64,000 bases of DNA from LMUY01 sp964235495. GTDB taxonomy: Bacteria > Pseudomonadota > Alphaproteobacteria > Acetobacterales > Acetobacteraceae. The number at the start of each line of letters is the position of its first letter. The first letter of the stretch is position 1. Location of the stretch: the NCBI GenBank assembly GCA_964235495.1, contig CAXSAX010000007.1, positions 1 to 64,000 on the forward strand, in the 5' to 3' direction. The translations under genes and the position numbers were made by a program. Of the stretch, positions 58,414 to 64,000 are shown piece by piece. The notes beneath the pieces were generated by a model that saw only the letters and a program-made list of their open reading frames with translations, had not been told where the DNA came from and ran no database searches.

Positions 58414-58688
58414 CCGGCGCAAAACTCAAGGCATAGTTTGAACATCGGCTTAGAGGATCGGATTCGCTGCCATCCTGCATACAAAGGTCTGATCGTGCCG
58501 AGCTAAGGTTGTCAACACCTCTCTTGGCAGAGCGGTCGCTTCCAGTGCATTTGGACATTAGCATACCGTCAGGCACCTTGTAAGTTTTCTGTAAAGGCTG
58601 ATGGACCAACGTCAAACGCGTCCGTGTCAGGTAGCCGCAAGCCAGCCCTTTGCTTCGCAAGCATGGCACGCTAGCGCCCAAGCAGCAG
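58414..58688. other. Gap between ptsH and uvrA
   Basis: The gap is 275 bases between the convergent HPr and uvrA genes. A frame starting ATG at about 58400 reads MSKISRRKTQGIV then stops; it may be the last trace of ptsI but is too short to prove. Otherwise no gene, tRNA or strong hairpin was seen. Confidence 0.35.
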
Positions 58689-61613
58689 TCAATTACGCTT
58701 GCGGGATTTCTTTTCGCGGGCGGCCGGTAGCATGGGCTTCAAGAACCGGCCGGTATGGCTCTCTGGCGCGGCAGCGACCATCTCCGGCGTACCTTCCGCT
58801 ACGATGCGTCCCCCACCCTCACCGCCGCCGGGCCCGAGATCCAGCACCCAATCAGCGGTCTTGATGACTTCGAGGTTGTGCTCGATCACCACTACCGTGT
58901 TACCTTGGTCCACTAGCGCGTGCAGCACTTCCAGCAACTTGCGGACATCCTCGAAATGCAGGCCCGTCGTTGGCTCATCCAGGATGTAGAGTGTGCGCCC
59001 AGTCGCTCGGCGCGCTAGTTCCTTGCTCAACTTGATGCGCTGCGCTTCCCCACCGGAGAGCGTGGTGGCTTGTTGCCCCAGCTTGACGTATCCCAGGCCT
59101 ACGCGCTGCAAAATGCTCAGCCGGTCGCGGATTTTGGGCTGCGCGCTGAAATAGGCCACTGCCTCGTCGATTGTCATGTCCAGCACTTCAGCGATTGACT
59201 TGCCTCGAAACTTGATGTCGAGCGTTTCACGGTTGTAACGGGCGCCCTTGCAAGTATCGCAAGTAACAAACACGTCCGGCAGGAAGTGCATCTCGATCTT
59301 TAGCACACCGTCACCCTGGCACGCCTCGCATCGCCCACCTTTCACGTTGAAGCTGAAGCGGCCAGATTTGTAACCGCGAGCACGGCTTTCCGGCAGTTCA
59401 GCAAACCAATCTCGAATGGGAGCGAACAGGTCAGTATAGGTGGCTGGGTTAGAACGGGGCGTGCGCCCAATTGGTGATTGGTCAATGTCGATAATCTTGT
59501 CGAGTTGGTCGAGTCCATCGATCCTGTCATGGGCGCTCGGCACTTGTCCGCTGCCCATTAATCGCCGGCTTGCTGCTTTCCAAAGCGTATCGATGACCAA
59601 CGTGGATTTGCCTCCGCCAGACACGCCGCTAACGCAGCAGAACGTCCCGAGCGGAAAACAGGCTGTTACATCCTGCAGATTGTTGCCACGTGCGCCTATC
59701 ACCCGGATAGAGCGTGCCACATCCACTGGGCGACGGCGTGCCGGCACTTCGATGCGGCGGCGACCGGAAAGATAAGCTCCCGTGATGGAGGCCGGGTTGG
59801 CCGCCACCTCATCCGGCGTGCCCTGCGCGATGATATGCCCACCCAACGTGCCCGCGGCAGGTCCCATATCGATGAGGTAATCAGCCGCCCGAATGGCGTC
59901 CTCGTCGTGTTCAACTACCAGCACCGTATTTCCCAACGCCTTGAGGCGGGCCAACGTACTCAGCAGTCTCTCATTGTCACGCTGGTGCAGGCCGATGGAC
60001 GGCTCGTCTAGCACGTACAACACGCCGGTCAGGCCAGAACCGATTTGGCTGGCCAGGCGAATGCGCTGGGACTCGCCGCCTGAGAGGGTCGTGGAGCCAC
60101 GGGCGAGCGTGAGATAGTCTAGCCCTACGTCGTCCAGGAAACGCAACCGGTCAGTTATCTCTTTCAGGATGCGCCCGGCAATCGCAGCCCGCTGCGGCGT
60201 GAGTGTGTCACTCACGCTTCCAAACCACTGGACGGCGCGACGGATCGACAGTTCAGATGCTGCTGCGATGGTGAGGCCAGCCACTCGCACCGCCAGCGCC
60301 TCCGGCTTGAGCCGGGCGCCTCGGCATACGGCGCAAGGCTTCTCAGCTTGGTAGCGGCTCATTTCCTCCCGTACCCAAGCACTGTCCGTTTCCTGCCAGC
60401 GCCGCTGCAAGTTGCGCAGCACGCCTTCAAACGGCTTGGTGACACTATAGGCGCGCAGACCATCCTTATAGGTAAACTCGATTGGCATGGCGCCACCGGT
60501 TAGGATGACATCGCGCACATCCTCCGGCAATTCGTCCCAAGGTTTGCGGGTGCTGACTTTGAAATGTCGTGCGATGGAGGCGAGTGTCTGGTCGTAGTAC
60601 TCGCTCTTGGCGCCCGACCATGGTGCGACTGCGCCTTCAGCGATGGAGGCACGCTCATCTGGAATCACCAGCGCCGGGTCGAAAAAGCTTTCCATGCCCA
60701 GGCCATCACAGGCCGGACAGGCACCGTGGGGTGAATTGAAGGAAAACAGGCGAGGTTCGATCTCTTCGATTGTGAAGCCGCTCACCGGACAGGCGAAGCG
60801 GGAGGAGAAAACAGTGCGATCCGCCCTCTCGTCGGCGGTTTCGGCATAGACGACTCCGTCCGCCATCGCGAGCGCGGTCTCGAAGCTGTCGGCCAGCCGG
60901 CTTTCCATTCCCGGCCGTACCACGATGCGGTCCACCACGGCATCGATGTCGTGCTTTGTTTTGCGATTCAGCGCCGGCACGTCTGTGATCTCATAGAGCG
61001 TTCCGTCCACCTTGGCGCGAGTGAAGCCGCGACGCTGTAAATCGGCCAGCTCCTTGCGATACTCGCCCTTGCGATCGCGAATCACGGGCGCCAGCAGCAA
61101 CAATCGCGTACCCTCGGGCATCGCCATAATCCGATCTACCATCTGGGTAATGGTTTGCGCCTCGATTGGCAGTCCCGTGGCCGGAGAGTAAGGCACCCCG
61201 GCGCGTGCCCATAGCAGACGCATATAGTCATAGATTTCCGTGACCGTGCCAACGGTGGAGCGTGGATTGCGGCTGGTAGTTTTTTGCTCAATCGAGATGG
61301 CCGGGGACAATCCTTCGATGCTGTCCACGTCCGGCTTGCCCATCAGTTCCAGAAACTGGCGAGCGTAGGCGGAAAGCGACTCCACGTAGCGCCGCTGGCC
61401 CTCAGCATAAATCGTGTCGAATGCCAAAGAGGATTTGCCACTGCCGGACAGCCCGGTGATCACCGTCAGTTGGTCGCGCGGAATTTGGACGTCGATGTTC
61501 TTCAGGTTGTGCTCGCGCGCGCCGCGCACGGTGATGAAGCCCCGTCTTTCTGACGTCTGTGCTGCAGGCGCAAGCGCGCCACCCAGCTGATCCAATTGTT
61601 CCGATCCGTCCAT
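58689..61613 (-). CDS. uvrA: Excinuclease ABC subunit A
   Basis: UvrA is the damage-sensing ATPase of nucleotide excision repair. The 974-residue protein has two ABC ATPase modules (GLSGSGKSSLAFDTIYAEG; GVSGGGKSTLVIDTLW), two signature LSGGE motifs (TTLSGGESQRIRLASQIG; TTLSGGEAQRIKLSKELA), and zinc fingers (CPACDG, CEACQGDG, CDTCKGARYNRETL). The ATG at 61613 has GGGGG a few bases upstream; a TTG at 61616 is an in-frame alternative. A LexA box lies 33 bases upstream. Confidence 0.97.
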   Translation of the reverse strand: MDGSEQLDQLGGALAPAAQTSERRGFITVRGAREHNLKNIDVQIPRDQLTVITGLSGSGKSSLAFDTIYAEGQRRYVESLSAYARQFLELMGKPDVDSIEGLSPAISIEQKTTSRNPRSTVGTVTEIYDYMRLLWARAGVPYSPATGLPIEAQTITQMVDRIMAMPEGTRLLLLAPVIRDRKGEYRKELADLQRRGFTRAKVDGTLYEITDVPALNRKTKHDIDAVVDRIVVRPGMESRLADSFETALAMADGVVYAETADERADRTVFSSRFACPVSGFTIEEIEPRLFSFNSPHGACPACDGLGMESFFDPALVIPDERASIAEGAVAPWSGAKSEYYDQTLASIARHFKVSTRKPWDELPEDVRDVILTGGAMPIEFTYKDGLRAYSVTKPFEGVLRNLQRRWQETDSAWVREEMSRYQAEKPCAVCRGARLKPEALAVRVAGLTIAAASELSIRRAVQWFGSVSDTLTPQRAAIAGRILKEITDRLRFLDDVGLDYLTLARGSTTLSGGESQRIRLASQIGSGLTGVLYVLDEPSIGLHQRDNERLLSTLARLKALGNTVLVVEHDEDAIRAADYLIDMGPAAGTLGGHIIAQGTPDEVAANPASITGAYLSGRRRIEVPARRRPVDVARSIRVIGARGNNLQDVTACFPLGTFCCVSGVSGGGKSTLVIDTLWKAASRRLMGSGQVPSAHDRIDGLDQLDKIIDIDQSPIGRTPRSNPATYTDLFAPIRDWFAELPESRARGYKSGRFSFNVKGGRCEACQGDGVLKIEMHFLPDVFVTCDTCKGARYNRETLDIKFRGKSIAEVLDMTIDEAVAYFSAQPKIRDRLSILQRVGLGYVKLGQQATTLSGGEAQRIKLSKELARRATGRTLYILDEPTTGLHFEDVRKLLEVLHALVDQGNTVVVIEHNLEVIKTADWVLDLGPGGGEGGGRIVAEGTPEMVAAAPESHTGRFLKPMLPAAREKKSRKRN

Positions 61614-61645
61614 CAAACCCCCAACTGAAACACTTACGTACTTGC

Positions 61646-61660
61646 GTTCACGTCCTGTTC
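61646..61660. promoter_or_regulatory. LexA (SOS) box upstream of uvrA
   Basis: GTTCACGTCCTGTTC matches the alphaproteobacterial LexA operator GTTC-N7-GTTC exactly. It lies 33 bases upstream of the uvrA start codon, where it could cover the promoter. uvrA is a classic SOS gene, so the site fits. Confidence 0.85.
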
Positions 61661-61762
61661 CGTTTATATAGTCGTCCTGCGAGCGCGTGAGAGGTCTTTC
61701 CGTCCTTTCCGCTCCCTTCCCGGTTCAGCCGTTCGCAATCCCTCAGTGTCCAGGTGTTTGGC

Positions 61763-63073
61763 ATGTTACGAGCGACGCGTCCAAAGCCCCCGTGCACCGG
61801 GGGGATCAAGCCTATTTCAGGCCATTTTTTACATACAGTGGCATTATGCGTTGGATTGTTGGTGCCTGTCTTCGCCTGGGCACAGACCCCCGTGGCGCAA
61901 AGCTATGCTACTCGAGACGGGCGGGCACCAACGTTCGTGCTGGCCTGCGTGTCCACAGACGGCACGTTTAGTGCTCAGCCTTGCGGCGTAGCCGGATATC
62001 CGGTGCACGTCGTGGTGGATGGCGGGGGCAGCACGAGTGGTGCAGCTAGCAGCACGCCGACGACTGCGCCTGGCACTGCATCTGCCCAACTAGTAGGTGT
62101 CCAGGGTGGTGGCGTGAACGCACTGCCCGTGTCCGTCACGGACAGCGCAGTCGCCCAGGTGGTAGCGCAAACCCAACTAGCGGCTGCGGCGCTCGGCACG
62201 CCGAATGATGCGGCGGCAGCCAGCACAGGAACAGTAGTAGCGCAGCTTCGTCGCATTGCGACGCTGTTGGCCGCTACGCCAAACGGCGCCCTAGATGCCG
62301 ATGGGGGACAGCATGTTCACGTAACGAATTTACCCGCAATTCAATCCATTACAGCGCCCGATGTGCGGATGGGTGCACAAAGCTTGGCACTCAACACGGC
62401 TGGCAACGCAATCTCGTTCGCCCTAAACGGACAGGCGACGTTAGGACTAGCCTTTGCAGGGGTGTCCGACTCCAACGCCACCCTGCTCATCTCAGGCTCC
62501 AGCGATGGAGGTGTCACCTATATCAACTTGCCAACCTATTTTCCCAGCAACCCGGCGCAATACGCCATCAACCTCTACGTTGTAGGCAACAGCGGCGCTC
62601 AAGTGCCGACGGCAGGCCTGACCAATGTCCGGGTCAGCGTCTATGTGGCTGGGGTCGGCACAGCAGTGATCACGCCTTCTGCTTCGGTCGGGGCCAGCGT
62701 GGTCGCGATCGCTAATCTGCCGGCGACACAGGCCGTCAGTGGCACTGTCAACGTGGGGACTCTGCCGGCCGCGGCACGCTCGGGCGCGTGGACTGACGCC
62801 AGCGCGACCCTCACCGCGACGGCGACCGTGCCACCTGCGCTGGTCTCCGTCACTGCCCGCGTTGGGCTGCACGTTTGGAATCTCGGCACGGCCACAGTTT
62901 GTCTCAACTACACAGTGGCTGCCGCAACCAGCGGCTCCGGTTGCGCGGCCGGATCAGTCCCGATCGCACCTGGAGCCGCCTACCTGGAGGACCAGCCCGG
63001 CAACGTGTCCCCAGAAGCGATCAGCCTGATCTGTGCGGGCGCATCTTGTCCGCTCACGATCAAGGTGCGTTGA
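61763..63073 (+). CDS. Secreted protein with repeated NLPA/Q motifs, unknown role
   Basis: The 436-residue protein starts at ATG 61763 (GTG 61754 is possible). A signal peptide follows a basic start (HTVALCVGLLVPVFAWAQ, cleavage about residue 42). The body is Ala/Thr/Val/Gly-rich, nearly all beta, with repeats of the type HVHVTNLPAIQSITAP and VVAIANLPATQAVSGTVNV. A C-terminal domain holds four Cys (VCLNYTVAAATSGSGCAAG, ICAGASCPL). It resembles phage-tail-like decoration or adhesin domains by composition only. No known family is recognised. The neighbour at 63077 is three bases on. Confidence 0.7.
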   Translation: MLRATRPKPPCTGGIKPISGHFLHTVALCVGLLVPVFAWAQTPVAQSYATRDGRAPTFVLACVSTDGTFSAQPCGVAGYPVHVVVDGGGSTSGAASSTPTTAPGTASAQLVGVQGGGVNALPVSVTDSAVAQVVAQTQLAAAALGTPNDAAAASTGTVVAQLRRIATLLAATPNGALDADGGQHVHVTNLPAIQSITAPDVRMGAQSLALNTAGNAISFALNGQATLGLAFAGVSDSNATLLISGSSDGGVTYINLPTYFPSNPAQYAINLYVVGNSGAQVPTAGLTNVRVSVYVAGVGTAVITPSASVGASVVAIANLPATQAVSGTVNVGTLPAAARSGAWTDASATLTATATVPPALVSVTARVGLHVWNLGTATVCLNYTVAAATSGSGCAAGSVPIAPGAAYLEDQPGNVSPEAISLICAGASCPLTIKVR

Positions 63074-63076
63074 GCT

Positions 63077-64000
63077 GTGTTAAACCGTCGCACCCTTCTT
63101 GCGGGTTCCTCCGCCCTGGCAGCTTCAGCAGTCATCTACGAGGACGCTCAATCCGCAACATCCCTGCCAGCACCGCCCCCCGCGCTGCGTCAGGCTGGTG
63201 GCCGACCGTTGTGGCAACCCGTGACGAACCGCAACAACACCAACGGCACCCAGGGCTCTCCAAGCAACAACTTTCCAGCCACGCTCAGCCGTATCACCAA
63301 AACGACTATGACAGACTGTTCGGAGCTTCGGACAGTGCTAATAGGGTTCCAAATGAACCCGTTCGAGCAACCATTGATCGGCAACAATGGCGGCGTAACT
63401 GGCGCTTATGCCTGCACTACTGCCACCGTTTCAGCCATCGGCAGCAGCTACACTATAGGCGACGTGCTAGTATTCGCCAAGACAGCGGCGGATATGACGG
63501 CGTTGGTGCTCATTGTCACCAGGTTAGGCGCTTCAGCAGGCGTAGCTGGGATCCGTGTGGCCGATCCAGGCGCCTATGCAGCCCCGTTGGCCGATGGGGC
63601 TGCGCCGATGACCGCCACCAAGCGCGGTTCTGGTGCGGGAGCGTCCGCTGGCGTGGGTGCCACATTCAGCTTCGGCTGGGCGGAGTACGGCATTGCCGCC
63701 CAACTCGGCATCGAACCGACCGCGAACCAGGCGGGAGTTGGCAGCGCCTCGATCATTACTGGAGGCATTGGGCTGCGCTACGACGGCCTGGCACCCAACA
63801 GCACGCTCCTGGTACCGGACGCAGGCTTAGTCGTTACGGACCCGATCCGCCTTGCATTGCCGAAAGGAGCGGCCATTGCCGAGCGGGTGGCAACGATCGG
63901 CGCGCTGCCAGGGGTGCAGCGTACCACCATGGGCCTGGACTACTTCGCCAGCGCCGGCACCTGGCGCACTGGTGCGCTCACCCAAACCACGCTGGCAGCC
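63077..64000 (+). CDS. Secreted protein, partial at the window edge
   Basis: A frame of 308 codons runs open from a GTG at 63077, three bases after the previous stop, to the window edge, so the gene is cut off. It begins MLNRRTLLAGSSALAASAVI, a likely twin-arginine or Sec signal with RR. The mature part is Ala/Gly-rich, with LWQPVTNRNNTNGTQGSPSNN and repeated G-rich beta segments. I recognise no family; the shared layout with the preceding gene suggests a two-gene secreted unit. Confidence 0.65.
   Translation, partial: MLNRRTLLAGSSALAASAVIYEDAQSATSLPAPPPALRQAGGRPLWQPVTNRNNTNGTQGSPSNNFPATLSRITKTTMTDCSELRTVLIGFQMNPFEQPLIGNNGGVTGAYACTTATVSAIGSSYTIGDVLVFAKTAADMTALVLIVTRLGASAGVAGIRVADPGAYAAPLADGAAPMTATKRGSGAGASAGVGATFSFGWAEYGIAAQLGIEPTANQAGVGSASIITGGIGLRYDGLAPNSTLLVPDAGLVVTDPIRLALPKGAAIAERVATIGALPGVQRTTMGLDYFASAGTWRTGALTQTTLAA

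Overview
The window is a stretch of a GC-rich alphaproteobacterial chromosome. The best guess is Rhodospirillales, probably Acetobacteraceae; this is an inference from gene content and signals, not from a marker gene. Supporting signals are an alphaproteobacterial LexA box (GTTC-N7-GTTC) ahead of uvrA, COQ9 and def divergent from rpsU, a short alphaproteobacterial-type hprK in a cluster hprK-rapZ-EIIA-HPr, and a Zur box of the proteobacterial form GTTATA-A-TATAAC. Coding density is high, many genes overlap by ATGA or TGATG, and no rRNA, tRNA or CRISPR array was seen.

Layout. 1-5.3 kb: clpB (with a heat-shock-like promoter), a transglutaminase-like protein, COQ9 and peptide deformylase on the minus strand, then rpsU on the plus strand with a clear terminator. 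5.3-12.9 kb: a DUF3859 secreted protein; a three-gene envelope operon (OmpA-like, TolQ/ExbB/MotA-like, MotB-like); suhB; efp with its probable beta-lysylation enzymes epmB and epmA; a DUF4142 protein. 13-23.5 kb: cysK, an AhpD-like protein, a GT87-type membrane protein, secA, a parvulin PPIase, argJ, a zinc-ribbon protein, a DUF1186/SEC-C protein and an acyltransferase. 23.5-31.1 kb: HIT protein, hisE, hisF, birA, zur, and divergent znuACB under a Zur box; then a YeiH-type exporter and a LysR regulator. 31.2-40.8 kb: a small lipoprotein and a complete RND efflux operon (adaptor, two MdtB/MdtC-like pumps, outer-membrane factor). 40.8-49.4 kb: a methyltransferase with an extra C-terminal beta domain, a uronate-dehydrogenase-like protein, an amidase, a decayed IS110 transposase, an unknown protein with a single-domain response regulator, an SLC13 permease, a wrecked prolyl-oligopeptidase gene and a TrmH-type methyltransferase.

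49.6-64 kb: an FAH-family protein followed by stacked hairpins; an AT-rich island with a P-loop ATPase split by a frameshift; a peptide-type ABC binding protein; ligA; the regulatory PTS cluster hprK-rapZ-EIIA-HPr without enzyme I; uvrA under a LexA box; and two adjacent secreted proteins of unknown role, the second running off the window end.

Functional groupings: zur/znuACB form a zinc uptake regulon; efp/epmB/epmA form an EF-P modification set; the three-gene motor-like operon probably couples proton flow to the cell wall; the PTS genes probably act in regulation rather than sugar uptake. Most of the window is conserved chromosome. The parts that look acquired or decaying are 44.2-44.7, 47.8-48.6, 50.5-52.4 and 61.7-64 kb. 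I did not find a convincing new multi-gene system. The least explained material is the AT-rich split ATPase, the 211-residue protein coupled to a response regulator, and the terminal secreted pair.
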